A stretch of DNA of 64,000 nucleotides from Clostridiaceae bacterium (GCA_014380625.1 JACMJL010000217.1:1-64000), one strand, 5' to 3'. Shown: positions 17,488 to 26,453, counted from the stretch's first letter. Numbers and translations: made by a program. The notes: a model not told the origin generated them from the sequence alone.

Positions 17488-19600
17488 TTTTTGTGATTTT
17501 AGTGTCTCCAGTAGGTGAGTTACTAATTTTTTCCAAGAGTTCTTTTTTAATTTTTTCGATTTCTGGTGAACTTGGCGTAGTTTCTGATTTAATTTCTCCT
17601 AATTTTTCAGTTAATAATAAAGTTAACATACTTTCAAAGGCATTTGGTATTTTAGTTTCCCCATCCTTACCGCCATTCATAATAACTGTTTTAGGAACAA
17701 TGTCAATTTTGGATTGTTTAATAGCTTCTGCAAAGTTCTTTAATACATCCTGCATAATTTGATACTGTGCTCCGCCATAAGCTTTTACCTGTTCAGTGGC
17801 AGCTATAGCCTTAGAAATACCTACTCGAGCTTCTCTATCAGCCTCTGCTGCACCTACAGATTGAATCTTAAAGGCTTCTGCTTTACCAAGTAACTCAGTT
17901 CGTTTAGCTTCAGCACCGGCTTGTTGTTCTATGGTAAAGGCATTTGCTTGAGCTTGCTGTTTAATTTTGTAGGCATCAGCTTCAGAAAGCCTTTGGATTT
18001 TTTCTGCATCTTGTCTTGCCTTTTGAAGTTCTGCTTTTCCGGTGTTCTCTTGAATTCTAATATTGATATCAGATTCACTTAGACTAGTTTGCATTTTAGC
18101 AATTGCTTGTGCCTCATTAAGTTCTTTTTGTTTTTCAGAGGCCTTTTGTTGTTTGGCGTAGGTCTCTAATTGTTCAGTAGCAACTTGTCGGTCTCTTAAC
18201 TGAGTAAGGATAAATTCAACCTTATTATCATTAGAGGAGTTAGGGGTACCAATCAATACTTCCTCTAATTCAATATTATAATGATCAAATTTTTGTTTCA
18301 TCTCATTAGAAGATTGGTTCTGTATATCGCTTCTTTGTTGAATTAATTCAATTAACGTTTTAGTTTGACCAACATTTTTAAAATAAGCACTTACCATTGG
18401 ATCAAGAGTTTGGTCCACCAGCATTTTTATGTCCCCAAATCTTTGAATAACCAATGGAGCTTTTCTATAATCTATATGAAAAACTACGGATAATGGTAAA
18501 GATGGTTCAAAAGCATCTTTTGTGATTAAGGACACTTCCTTTAAATTTTCATCATATTTGTGTGAACCAACCTGGTCAAATATCCATTTTAAAATTACAT
18601 TTGTGGTTGGAATTTTGAAAATACTGCCTGCAAAGGTATTGAAGGCATATTTACCTGGCATTAGAGCATCCTTCCACACACCTCTAAAACCATTTGGTAC
18701 TAACTCACCATGTTTGTAGTCATCGCCTGTACTATCAATTCCTTTAGGACCAGTATAGGAAACAACAACGCCTACAAATCCAACAGGAATTACAGTTTTT
18801 CTTATTAATTCAATAGTTGCAAAAAATCTGTTAATATAATAAGTACCATCGGCTAGTACTTGATATTGTCTTCCTCTAAAGCCACCTGCAGAGAGGAATT
18901 TTTCGATATCTTGGAAGTTGTTGTGATAGTTTAAATCATCAGAATCATCACCAACCGTTGGCGCTATAATATTATCCTTTGCAAGAGAGGGGCCATCATG
19001 AACTGTAACAACTGCCACCATATCTTCATCACCTTTAATAATTACAGGTGTAAAACCTTTATTTTGGATAAGTTGTTGAGACATTTGTTTAATTACATCT
19101 AGTTCAGCTTTACCTCCTGTTGGCAAATAGTAAGTCCTATTTTCAGTAATTATAATAAATTGTGCTAAGTTAAAGGCATAGGTACCCTCCCTAATAATTC
19201 CTCTTTGTGGACCTCTCTGTCCACCAAATTCAAAGAACTTTTTTACGTTTTGAAAATTATCTGCTTCTCGAACAATTTTACCCAGAGTTTGAGTTGGTTC
19301 TAAGGGTTGACCATCCTTTGCGAATACATATCCTATTTTCCCTTGAGGGATGGTAACCAAAGGAACAATATGAATTTTGTACATTAAAGGTGATTTAAAT
19401 ACGATACCTCCTCTTAGTACAAGAGGTTGGAAACCAGCCTCTTCATTCAAGGCTATGATTTGGTTTTGAAGAGAACCTTTTGGTGACCACCATTTCTCTA
19501 CGATACCAACTTGATTACTTCCGATAATCCTAAAACCTGAAAGCCAGATAAGAATAAAGACAGCAAAAATTACGCTGCCAATGACAATTAAAACATCCAT
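17483..19600 (-). CDS. Flotillin-like SPFH/band 7 membrane protein, large
   Basis: 705 residues, longer than the roughly 500 of YuaG-type flotillins. A single membrane segment at about 4-24 (VIGSVIFAVFILIWLSG) is followed by an SPFH region (GIVEKWWSPKGSL, FKSPLMYKIHIVPLVTIPQGKIGYVFAKDGQPL), a second SPFH-like part (VIPVGFVGVVVSYTGPKG, FRGVWKDALMPGKYAFNTF), and a long alanine-, glutamate- and glutamine-rich coiled coil near 480-610 (KQQAQANAFTIEQQAGAEAK). Such proteins scaffold ordered membrane domains. GGAGG lies ahead of the ATG. No NfeD-like partner is next to it, so its exact role is open. Confidence 0.8.
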   Translation of the reverse strand: MDVLIVIGSVIFAVFILIWLSGFRIIGSNQVGIVEKWWSPKGSLQNQIIALNEEAGFQPLVLRGGIVFKSPLMYKIHIVPLVTIPQGKIGYVFAKDGQPLEPTQTLGKIVREADNFQNVKKFFEFGGQRGPQRGIIREGTYAFNLAQFIIITENRTYYLPTGGKAELDVIKQMSQQLIQNKGFTPVIIKGDEDMVAVVTVHDGPSLAKDNIIAPTVGDDSDDLNYHNNFQDIEKFLSAGGFRGRQYQVLADGTYYINRFFATIELIRKTVIPVGFVGVVVSYTGPKGIDSTGDDYKHGELVPNGFRGVWKDALMPGKYAFNTFAGSIFKIPTTNVILKWIFDQVGSHKYDENLKEVSLITKDAFEPSLPLSVVFHIDYRKAPLVIQRFGDIKMLVDQTLDPMVSAYFKNVGQTKTLIELIQQRSDIQNQSSNEMKQKFDHYNIELEEVLIGTPNSSNDNKVEFILTQLRDRQVATEQLETYAKQQKASEKQKELNEAQAIAKMQTSLSESDINIRIQENTGKAELQKARQDAEKIQRLSEADAYKIKQQAQANAFTIEQQAGAEAKRTELLGKAEAFKIQSVGAAEADREARVGISKAIAATEQVKAYGGAQYQIMQDVLKNFAEAIKQSKIDIVPKTVIMNGGKDGETKIPNAFESMLTLLLTEKLGEIKSETTPSSPEIEKIKKELLEKISNSPTGDTKITKI

Positions 19601-19931
19601 TTTTCGCCTCCATTATTATTTGATAATTAGCTTATACTTTTATATAAGCATAATATAATTATACATTATGTGTAAAAACAAGAAAAGATGAATATCTCTA
19701 CCAAACAATGATATATAAGGCGATTTTATTAATGCTAGGTATAAGGGAGCACCAAAGCTCATTCAATGTTAATGAATCCAGGTTTCTTGTTATGTAATTG
19801 TTTTCACGAATGAAAATAGTATAATAATTTATTTTAAATTGATAATACTATACGTAAATGCTCAAATAAAATATGAAAGGAGTTGAATTCGTTAATACAA
19901 ATATTTTTAGTGTTTATATTAACGTAAAATT
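19601..19931 (+). promoter_or_regulatory. Promoter and structured 5' leader of the cold-shock gene
   Basis: TTGTTT (19798-19803) and TATAAT (19820-19825), spacer 16, start the transcript near 19832 and give a leader of about 100 bases. The strong site AAAGGAG is at 19876-19882, about 50 bases from the ATG, too far for normal use. Between them GTTAATA (19891-19897) and TATTAAC (19917-19923) form a hairpin; when folded it would bring the site to about 16 bases from the ATG. An in-frame TAA at 19920-19922 rules out an earlier start. The upstream part (19601-19797) holds only a short dyad GCTTATA/TATAAGC. Confidence 0.5.
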
Positions 19932-20135
19932 ATGAAAATGGGAACAGTTAAATGGTTTAATACTGAAAAAGGTTATGGATTTATTACTTTAGATGGGGAA
20001 GATGACGTGTTTGTACATTATTCATCAATTAAAGAGGAAGGGTCAAGAAAAAATCTAGAACAGGGTCAGGAGGTTAAATTTGATGTGGTTGATGGTACAA
20101 AAGGAGTTCAAGCTTCTAATGTTCAAAAAATGTAA
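19932..20135 (+). CDS. cspA: Cold-shock protein, CspA family
   Basis: 65-67 residues: the ATG may be 19932 or 19938, the latter giving the usual N-terminus MGTVKWFN. The RNP1 motif KGYGFI and RNP2-like DVFVHYSSI of the OB fold are intact. Binds single-stranded RNA and DNA and keeps mRNA unfolded, especially after cold shock. The leader with a displaced ribosome binding site suggests control at translation. Confidence 0.95.
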   Translation: MKMGTVKWFNTEKGYGFITLDGEDDVFVHYSSIKEEGSRKNLEQGQEVKFDVVDGTKGVQASNVQKM

Positions 20136-20169
20136 AAAAAGTGTAAATGTGCGATTTTAGACATATTTT

Positions 20170-20225
20170 ATAAAATAACAAGTCAAAATGCTAATTTATT
20201 TTGCATCTTAGACTTGTTATTTTAT
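20170..20225. terminator. Terminator between cspA and the small minus-strand genes
   Basis: A 15-bp perfect stem, 20170-20184 with 20211-20225 (ACAAGTC/GACTTGT core), loop about 26 bases. It serves either or both convergent genes. Confidence 0.7.
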
Positions 20226-20234
20226 ATGTTTAAA

Positions 20235-20369
20235 TTAATGATGTTTTTTATTTTTGTAACTTTTATCTATATGAGTTTCTTCTTCAGCTTTAAAATTTGC
20301 AGATCTTGAATGAAATTGATCACTATCTGGTCTCTCCGGCTTTTTTAGTTTTTCATCTTTCTTACTCAT
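20235..20369 (-). CDS. Small hydrophilic protein of unknown function (44 aa)
   Basis: Starts MSKKDEKLKKPERPDSDQFH and ends DKSYKNKKHH; highly charged, with no membrane segment. GGAGGAGC lies just ahead of the ATG. Lies between a 54-residue orphan and an alpha/beta-type spore protein gene, all on the minus strand, so a role in the spore is a fair guess. No family recognised. Confidence 0.6.
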   Translation of the reverse strand: MSKKDEKLKKPERPDSDQFHSRSANFKAEEETHIDKSYKNKKHH

Positions 20370-20391
20370 AAAAGCTCCTCCATTTGTATGC

Positions 20392-20556
20392 TTATTTATT
20401 GTGAGATAGTTTCGAACGTTTTGTAAATTTACTTTCTGTATTACCTACTTTTTCACCATGTTCAATTCCAATGTTTCCTCCATTTTTAAAGTGAATTTTT
20501 CTAAGTTCTGCATTTGTTTTATCATCACTTCGTATTAAACCTTTATTATTATCCAT
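20392..20556 (-). CDS. Small protein of unknown function (54 aa)
   Basis: Starts MDNNKGLIRSDDKTNAELRK, includes HFKNGGNIGIEHGEKVG, and ends KLSHNK. The CGGAGGAA ribosome binding site is strong. Glycine- and charge-rich with no membrane segment. The tandem, same-strand placement with two other tiny genes suggests forespore expression, but nothing in the sequence proves it. Confidence 0.6.
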   Translation of the reverse strand: MDNNKGLIRSDDKTNAELRKIHFKNGGNIGIEHGEKVGNTESKFTKRSKLSHNK

Positions 20557-20661
20557 TTTATTCCTCCGTAAAATTATTTTATCTAATTTTTATCAATTTA
20601 CAAGAATAGAAAAGCAAATAAAAACAAATAATGATAGAAGATAAGAATAAGGATTAGTAAA

Positions 20662-20687
20662 ACGCACAGAGTATAAATTCTGTGCGT
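20662..20687. terminator. Hairpin after the alpha/beta SASP gene
   Basis: ACGCACAGA (20662-20670) and TCTGTGCGT (20679-20687), nine perfect pairs; on the minus strand a short T run follows. Confidence 0.65.
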
Positions 20688-20693
20688 GAAACC

Positions 20694-20888
20694 CTAAAGC
20701 GTTCTTTCGTATTTTTCGACCATACGCTTAACCATTTCTCCACCAATAGATCCATTTTGTCTAGAGGTTAAATTTCCTTTGTCAATAGTTTCATAATCAC
20801 TAATACCTATATTATTTGCTACCTCTAATTTAAATTTATTTAAACCATGTTTTGCTTCGGGAATTAAGGTTCTATTTGTCCTTGCCAT
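20694..20888 (-). CDS. Small acid-soluble spore protein, alpha/beta type
   Basis: 64 residues. The two hallmark blocks are present: KFKLEVANNIGISDYE around the germination-protease site, and DKGNLTSRQNGSIGGEMVKRMVE for DNA binding. These proteins coat spore DNA and are degraded on germination. The N-terminus with RTLIPEAKHGLNK resembles the divergent SspF-like branch. GGAGGAGTTATGA precedes the start. Confidence 0.9.
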   Translation of the reverse strand: MARTNRTLIPEAKHGLNKFKLEVANNIGISDYETIDKGNLTSRQNGSIGGEMVKRMVEKYERTL

Positions 20889-21035
20889 TCATAACTCCTC
20901 CTTAATCTTACTTCCTTATTATTTTGTTCAAAAGTTAAAACTATATGTTGGTTAACTATAGGGTGGAAAGGAAAAGTAATGATAAAGAAGAAATAATATA
21001 TAAATTTTTCAAGAAAGTTAAAGGGTGTCATAGTA

Positions 21036-21257
21036 ATGATAAAAATTAATAAAAATAAAGTAATAAAGTACTTTAAGCTTTTTATTATTATATTTATTAT
21101 AATACTAGTAGCTTTTTCTCAAAAGTTAGAGGATAGAAATGCTAGTAATAGATTATCACCAAAGGATGTATGGTTATTAATTATATATATTGGCGGAATA
21201 ATACTTATACCAACTATAGTTTATTTCATTAGTATTATTAAAAAGCAAAAATATTAG
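21036..21257 (+). CDS. Small two-helix membrane protein of unknown function
   Basis: 73 residues with two hydrophobic segments (FKLFIIIFIIILVAF, about 13-28; VWLLIIYIGGIILIPTIVYFI, about 46-66) separated by a charged linker, and lysine-rich ends. A moderate AAGGGTG site precedes the ATG. No family recognised. Confidence 0.5.
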   Translation: MIKINKNKVIKYFKLFIIIFIIILVAFSQKLEDRNASNRLSPKDVWLLIIYIGGIILIPTIVYFISIIKKQKY

Positions 21258-21315
21258 TTAAAATTTTCTTGTATGAAAATAATTTTTATGTTAGTATTAT
21301 GAAGAAATTAAATAA

Positions 21316-21410
21316 TAAGCAGGGGAGCTAGTTTGTCTAGCTGAGAGTAAGAATTTAAGTCTTTGACCCTTAACCTGATCTAGATAATGCTAGCGTAGGA
21401 AGTTTTTAAA
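21316..21410 (+). promoter_or_regulatory. TPP (THI-box) riboswitch
   Basis: Conserved parts in order: AGGGGAGCTAG (21321), GCTGAGAGTAAG (about 21340), TTGACCCTTAACCTGATCTAG (21363 onward), ATAATGCTAGCGTAGGAAG (21385 onward). Binding of thiamine diphosphate is expected to favour the terminator that follows and so switch off thiD. Confidence 0.95.
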
Positions 21411-21421
21411 TGTGATTTATT

Positions 21422-21450
21422 AACACAAGCCTAGGAGCTTGTGTTTTTTT
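21422..21450 (+). terminator. Expression-platform terminator of the TPP riboswitch
   Basis: AACACAAGC (21422-21430) and GCTTGTGTT (21437-21445) followed by a T7 run, placed between the aptamer and the thiD start. Confidence 0.85.
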
Positions 21451-21492
21451 ATTTGTGTAAAAAAAGGTTTTATGAATTTAGGAGGGGAACGA

Positions 21493-22317
21493 ATGAAAAA
21501 AGTATTAACTATAGCCGGTTCTGATTGCAGTGGTGGTGCAGGTATTCAAGCTGATTTAAAGACCTTTAGTGCTCAAGGGGTATTTGGAATGAGTGTTATA
21601 ACTGCAATCACAGCTCAAAATACAATGGGAGTTTTTGCAGTGGAGGACATTTCACCAGAAATTATTGGTAAACAAATTGATGCCATTTTTCAGGATATTG
21701 AAGTGGATGCTGTAAAAATTGGTATGGTATCACAAATTGCCTCTATAGAAATAATAAGTGAAAAATTAGAGCAATATTTACCTAAAAATATTGTTTTAGA
21801 TCCTGTTATGATTTCAAAAAGTGGATTTTCCCTGCTTCAACCGGATGCAAAACAAGCTTTGATTGAAAAACTTCTTCCAAAGTGCCAAATGCTTACACCT
21901 AACCTTCCTGAAGCAGAGGAAATTTTAGAATATGCTTTAGGAAAACCTTACAGAATATGTACTTTAGAAGAAATGGTAGTTGCAGCTAGAGAAATATATA
22001 AATTAGGACCAAAATATGTCCTAATTAAAGGGGGTCACCTTGAAGGAAAAGCCATTGATGTGTTATTTAATGGCGAGGAAATAACTTACTTTGATTGTGA
22101 AAGGATACCAACTAAAAACACCCATGGCACAGGATGTACTCTTTCCTCTGCAATTGCCGCAAATATAAGTTTAGGAAACTCAATAACTGAAAGTGTGAGG
22201 ATTGCTAAGGCATATATCACCGATGCCATTGAACATTCCCTTGATATTGGTAAGGGCGTTGGGCCTACAAATCATTTTTATTCACTCTATAAGAAGGCAG
22301 GTATGAAATATGAATAA
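21493..22317 (+). CDS. thiD: Hydroxymethylpyrimidine/phosphomethylpyrimidine kinase
   Basis: 274 residues from ATG 21493, which follows GGAGGGGAACG. An upstream start at 21439 would lie inside the riboswitch terminator and is rejected. The start TIAGSDCSGGAGIQADLKTF binds the pyrimidine, DPVMISKSG and TPNLPEAEEIL follow, and the catalytic cysteine/anion hole is NTHGTGCTLSSAIA. It phosphorylates HMP and HMP-P for thiamine synthesis. First gene of thiD-thiM-thiE under the TPP riboswitch. Confidence 0.95.
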   Translation: MKKVLTIAGSDCSGGAGIQADLKTFSAQGVFGMSVITAITAQNTMGVFAVEDISPEIIGKQIDAIFQDIEVDAVKIGMVSQIASIEIISEKLEQYLPKNIVLDPVMISKSGFSLLQPDAKQALIEKLLPKCQMLTPNLPEAEEILEYALGKPYRICTLEEMVVAAREIYKLGPKYVLIKGGHLEGKAIDVLFNGEEITYFDCERIPTKNTHGTGCTLSSAIAANISLGNSITESVRIAKAYITDAIEHSLDIGKGVGPTNHFYSLYKKAGMKYE

Positions 22318-22428
22318 TGATCAAAACAAGTTGTCCTTTTGGAGTTTCGCATTTTTATGATGTAGAACAGCTCATTGTATGATATTAACAGGAATAATAT
22401 ATTATTTTAGTTGGAGGTATACAAATAA

Positions 22429-23241
22429 ATGGAAATTAATGAGAAAATAGTAGGATTTTTATCTGAAGTTAAGAAAATGAAACCTTTAGTTCATAATATT
22501 ACAAATTATGTTACTACTAATGATTGTGCTAATATAATTTTGGCAATTGGTGGATCTCCAGTTATGGCTGATGCTATAGAAGAAGTTGAGGATATGGTAA
22601 ACATAGCCTCAGCACTTGTTATAAACATAGGAACCTTAAACAGTAGAACTGTAGAAGCAATGATTCTTGCTGGTAAAAGGGCTAATAAAAATGGAATCCC
22701 AGTAGTATTAGACCCAGTGGGAGTTGGAGCTACTCCTTATAGAAAGGAAGTAGCCTTAAAGCTAATAAAAGAAATAAACTTTTCTATTATTAGAGGTAAT
22801 ATGGCGGAAATTAAAGTATTAAGTGGACTTGAAGCATTATCAAAGGGCGTAGATTCTGAGGAAAGTTCAGAAGATGGAAAAGAAGTTGCTATAAACTTAT
22901 CAAGGGCACTTAAAACCGTAGTGGCAATCACAGGAGTTATAGATTTCATTTCTAATGGAGAAAAGGTAATTGCAATTGAAAATGGACATGAAATGCTTAC
23001 TAAGGTCACTGGAACTGGATGCATGAGCACCTGCCTTATTGGAGTTTATGCTGGGGTTACAAAAGATTACCTTGCCGCTGCAACTGCTGGAATTATGACT
23101 ATGGGAATAGCAGGAGAAAAAGCATATGAAAAATTAAACAAATCAGAGGGTAACGGAAGTTTTAAAGTACTGCTAATGGATAATATATATAATTTTTCCT
23201 CACAGGATATTATTAAGAGAGGGAAGGCAAATGAATTATAA
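22429..23241 (+). CDS. thiM: Hydroxyethylthiazole kinase
   Basis: 270 residues. MKPLVHNITNYVTTNDCANI, GGSPVMADAIEEVEDMV, VLDPVGVGATPYR and the catalytic TGTGCMSTCLIG match ThiM, which salvages the thiazole half of thiamine by phosphorylation. 111 bases follow thiD and 11 bases overlap thiE. Together with ThiD and ThiE it allows synthesis of thiamine phosphate from salvaged parts; no thiC or thiG is in view. Confidence 0.95.
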   Translation: MEINEKIVGFLSEVKKMKPLVHNITNYVTTNDCANIILAIGGSPVMADAIEEVEDMVNIASALVINIGTLNSRTVEAMILAGKRANKNGIPVVLDPVGVGATPYRKEVALKLIKEINFSIIRGNMAEIKVLSGLEALSKGVDSEESSEDGKEVAINLSRALKTVVAITGVIDFISNGEKVIAIENGHEMLTKVTGTGCMSTCLIGVYAGVTKDYLAAATAGIMTMGIAGEKAYEKLNKSEGNGSFKVLLMDNIYNFSSQDIIKRGKANEL

Positions 23242-23842
23242 TTTAAATTATTCCCTCTATTTAGTTACTGATAGAGAAGTTTTAAAGGGAAGAGACTTAA
23301 TCTCCTCGGTAGAAGCTGCTATACTTGGTGGTGTTACTTTAGTTCAGCTCAGAGAGAAAGATATTTCTTCTTTAGAATTTTATAATATTGCAGTTAAAGT
23401 TAAGGAACTCACTGATAAATATAACCTACCACTAATAATAAATGATAGGGTTGATGTTGCATTAGCAATAGATGCTGCAGGAGTGCATTTAGGACAATCA
23501 GATTTCTCCTGTGAAGTGGCTAGAAAAATAATGGGTGAAAATAAGTTAATAGGAATATCCGCAGGGTCACTTGAGGAAGCACTAATAGCTGAGGAACAGG
23601 GAGCAGATTATATTGGTGTAGGAGCTATATTCCCAACGGGAACAAAGTTAGATGCACAAGCAGTTAGTATTAATACTTTAGAAATCATAAAAAGAGGTAT
23701 TAAGATACCTGTAGTTGCAATAGGTGGAATAAATGAAAAAAATTATGTCCTATTAAAAAATACGGGTATAGATGGAATTGCTGTAGTTTCCGCAATACTA
23801 GGGAAAGATAACATTAGAGAAGCAGCTAAAATATTTTTATGA
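23231..23842 (+). CDS. thiE: Thiamine-phosphate synthase
   Basis: 203 residues. YLVTDREVLKGRD, VTLVQLREKDISS, PLIINDRVDVALAIDAAGVHLGQ and DYIGVGAIFPTGTK are the usual ThiE blocks, which bind HMP diphosphate and thiazole phosphate in a TIM barrel. It joins the products of the two genes upstream. Overlaps thiM by 11 bases, so translation is probably coupled. Confidence 0.95.
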   Translation: MNYNLNYSLYLVTDREVLKGRDLISSVEAAILGGVTLVQLREKDISSLEFYNIAVKVKELTDKYNLPLIINDRVDVALAIDAAGVHLGQSDFSCEVARKIMGENKLIGISAGSLEEALIAEEQGADYIGVGAIFPTGTKLDAQAVSINTLEIIKRGIKIPVVAIGGINEKNYVLLKNTGIDGIAVVSAILGKDNIREAAKIFL

Positions 23843-23850
23843 TTTAATAC

Positions 23851-23878
23851 TTGAATCTGTATTATTTAGTGATATAAT
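23851..23878 (+). promoter_or_regulatory. Promoter of the thrS T-box leader
   Basis: TTGAAT (23851-23856) and TATAAT (23873-23878), spacer 16, immediately ahead of the T-box stem I. Confidence 0.6.
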
Positions 23879-23895
23879 AATATATAATAAACTAA

Positions 23896-24125
23896 AACGA
23901 TGAAGAGAAGAGTAAACTGTGTCTGGTTTTCAGAGAAAAGATAGAAATGGTGTAACTATTTTTAAACTAAGGCAGTTGAAGACTACCTCGGAGTGACTTT
24001 AATACAGTCCGGTAATTCCGTTATAATTATAACAAGTGTTTATTTTTATAAACTAACTGGGTGGAACCACGGGATTTATACTCTCGTCCCTTTTCTAAAT
24101 TTTAGAAAAGGGACGAGAGTTTTTA
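23896..24125 (+). promoter_or_regulatory. T-box leader of thrS
   Basis: Stem I opens with GATGAAGAGAAGAGTAA (about 23899); the specifier side is GAAGACTACCTCGG at about 23979-23992. Aligned with the valS leader (GAA, one base, triplet, purine, CC/CTC), the specifier reads ACT (Thr). ACC, two bases further on, is the alternative. The T-box core GGGTGGAACCACGGG is at about 24058-24072, and the terminator stem is CTCGTCCCTTTTCT with its complement and a T run. Senses uncharged tRNA-Thr. Confidence 0.93.
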
Positions 24126-24168
24126 TTTTCATAAAAAAATAAAAACTCTATAGAAAGAAGGAAATAAA

Positions 24169-26103
24169 ATGATAAAGATAAAATTAAAAGGCGATATGGT
24201 TAAGGAATATCCTTCAGGAATTTCTATAATAGAAATTGCAAAAGACATAAGTGAAGGACTTGCAAGAGTGGCTTGTGCGGCTACCGTTAATGGTAAAACT
24301 GTTGATTTAAGATATAAACTTACTGAAGACTGTGAGGTTAGCATATTAACCTTTGAAGATGAAGACGGGAAGAAGGCTTTTAGGCACACAACTTCACATA
24401 TACTGTCTCAAGCGGTAAAAAGACTGTTCCCTGGGGTAAAGTTAGCTATAGGACCTTCTATAGAGGCAGGCTTTTACTATGACTTTGATTATGAAAAATC
24501 TTTCTCTGCTGAAGATATACTGAAAATAGAAGCAGAAATGAAGAAAATAGTAAAAGAAGACCTACCTATAAATAGGTTTGAACTTCCTAGAGATAAGGCC
24601 ATAGAATTAATGCAAGAAAAGGGTGAAAGTTATAAGGTAGAGTTAATTGAAGATTTACCAATTGGAACTGACCTCTCTTTCTATCAACAAGGAGAATTTA
24701 TTGATCTTTGTGCTGGACCTCATTTGCTTTCAACTAAATATGTAAAGGCATTTAAACTTACTTTAGTGGCAGGCGCATATTGGAGAGGTAGCGAGAAAAA
24801 CAAAATGCTTACTCGTGTTTATGGAACCTCTTTTACTAAGAAAGCTGACTTAGATGCTCATTTAGAAAAATTAGAAGATGCTAAGAAAAGGGATCATAAT
24901 AGATTAGGAAGAGAACTAGAGTTATTTACAACTTCAGATATAATTGGTCAAGGGCTTCCGTTAATGATGCCTAAGGGAGCAAAGATTCTTCAAATTCTAC
25001 AACGTTTTGTAGAGGATGAGGAAGAAAACAGAGGATATGTGTTAACTAAAACACCATTTATGGCGAAGAGTGATTTGTATAAGGTATCAGGCCATTGGGA
25101 TCATTATAAAGATGGAATGTTTATACTTGGAGATGAAGCAAAAGGTGAGGATCTTATGGCACTTCGTCCAATGACTTGCCCCTTCCAATTTACCATATAT
25201 AATGCAAGTCAAAAAAGTTACAGAGATCTTCCAATTAGGTATGCAGAAACTTCTACCTTATTTAGAAATGAATCTTCAGGGGAAATGCATGGACTAATTA
25301 GAGTACGTCAATTTACAATTTCTGAAGGACATCTTGTTGTTACACCAGACCAACTTGAAGAGGAATTCAAAGGGGTTGTAGATCTAATTAATTACATGAT
25401 GAAGACTCTTGGAATTGAAGAAGATGTTTCTTATCAGTTTTCAAAATGGGATCCAAATAATAAAGAAAAGTATATAGATAATCCTGAAGCTTGGGAAGCA
25501 ACTGAAGCAAAAATGAAAAATATATTAGACCACTTAGGCATTAACTATAAAGAAGCTATAGGCGAGGCAGCCTTTTATGGCCCTAAATTAGATCTTCAAT
25601 TTAAAAATGTTCATGGAAAAGAGGATACTATTATAACCGTTCAAATTGATTTTGCTTTAGCTGATAGGTTTGGAATGACATATATTGATTCAGATGGAGA
25701 GAAGAAGAGACCATTAGTTATTCATAGGACTTCTATTGGATGTTATGAAAGAACTCTTGCTATGCTAATTGAAAAATTTGGAGGAGCTTTTCCAACATGG
25801 TTATCGCCGGTTCAGGTAAAGGTACTTCCAATATCAGAAAAATATCATGATTATGCTGATGAGGTAGTTGCAAAATTAAAAAATAGCAGAATAAGAGTAG
25901 AAGCAGACTATAGGGCTGAGAAAATCGGATATAAAATCAGAGAAGCCAGAAATGAAAGAGCTCCTTATATACTTGTGGTAGGAGAAAAGGAAGCGGAAAT
26001 GAAAGAAGTTGCAGTTAGAAGTCGTAAGGGAGATGAAGGTGCGATAAATCTAGAGGTTTTTGTGGAGAGAATTGTAAAAGAAATTGCTAATAGAGAAAAA
26101 TAA
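24169..26103 (+). CDS. thrS: Threonine--tRNA ligase
   Basis: 644 residues, full length. N-terminal TGS domain (MIKIKLKGDMVKEYPSG, to about 62), the editing/SAD domain with HTTSHILSQAVK and the later LCAGPHL, class II motif 2 FRNESSGEMHGLIRVRQFT, motif 3 IGCYERTLAMLIEKF, and a C-terminal anticodon-binding domain (VQVKVLPISEKYHDYADEV). Start follows AGAAGGAAA. Controlled by the T-box directly upstream; a hairpin AAAGCACTTAA/TTAAGTGCTTT follows at 26112-26137. Confidence 0.97.
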   Translation: MIKIKLKGDMVKEYPSGISIIEIAKDISEGLARVACAATVNGKTVDLRYKLTEDCEVSILTFEDEDGKKAFRHTTSHILSQAVKRLFPGVKLAIGPSIEAGFYYDFDYEKSFSAEDILKIEAEMKKIVKEDLPINRFELPRDKAIELMQEKGESYKVELIEDLPIGTDLSFYQQGEFIDLCAGPHLLSTKYVKAFKLTLVAGAYWRGSEKNKMLTRVYGTSFTKKADLDAHLEKLEDAKKRDHNRLGRELELFTTSDIIGQGLPLMMPKGAKILQILQRFVEDEEENRGYVLTKTPFMAKSDLYKVSGHWDHYKDGMFILGDEAKGEDLMALRPMTCPFQFTIYNASQKSYRDLPIRYAETSTLFRNESSGEMHGLIRVRQFTISEGHLVVTPDQLEEEFKGVVDLINYMMKTLGIEEDVSYQFSKWDPNNKEKYIDNPEAWEATEAKMKNILDHLGINYKEAIGEAAFYGPKLDLQFKNVHGKEDTIITVQIDFALADRFGMTYIDSDGEKKRPLVIHRTSIGCYERTLAMLIEKFGGAFPTWLSPVQVKVLPISEKYHDYADEVVAKLKNSRIRVEADYRAEKIGYKIREARNERAPYILVVGEKEAEMKEVAVRSRKGDEGAINLEVFVERIVKEIANREK

Positions 26104-26231
26104 AAAATATTAAAGCACTTAAATAGTTAAGTGCTTTAAGCATCTGAAATAATATAAAGTTGTTGAGTTTTATAGCATTTTACACTATAATTAAAACATA
26201 ATAGTGGGAGAAAATTTGGGAGGGTGAGAGT

Positions 26232-26453
26232 ATGGAAAAGCAATTTAAACATAAGGATGGCAACATAAAGATTACACAAGAAGAATTTAGCATAACTGTT
26301 GATCCTTTAGAGAAAAAAGAAGTGATTAAGGTTGATAGTGATCAATCTAAAGAGTCATTACTAAATGAAATAGAGGATAAATTAAACCTCATATACACGG
26401 GTTCTCCAGCAATTATTAAAGAATTTATCAAGTGGTTAGAAGACGTAGTTTAA
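26232..26453 (+). CDS. Small protein of unknown function (73 aa)
   Basis: Starts MEKQFKHKDGNIKITQEEF and ends IIKEFIKWLEDVV; acidic, with no membrane segment or cysteine. GGGAGG is well placed ahead of the ATG, and a strong terminator follows. It stands alone between thrS and the chemotaxis-like pair. Not recognised. Confidence 0.6.
   Translation: MEKQFKHKDGNIKITQEEFSITVDPLEKKEVIKVDSDQSKESLLNEIEDKLNLIYTGSPAIIKEFIKWLEDVV

Noticed and set aside
21439-21492. Upstream start for thiD
   Set aside because: It falls within the riboswitch terminator, while ATG 21493 has a strong ribosome binding site and gives the normal ThiD N-terminus.
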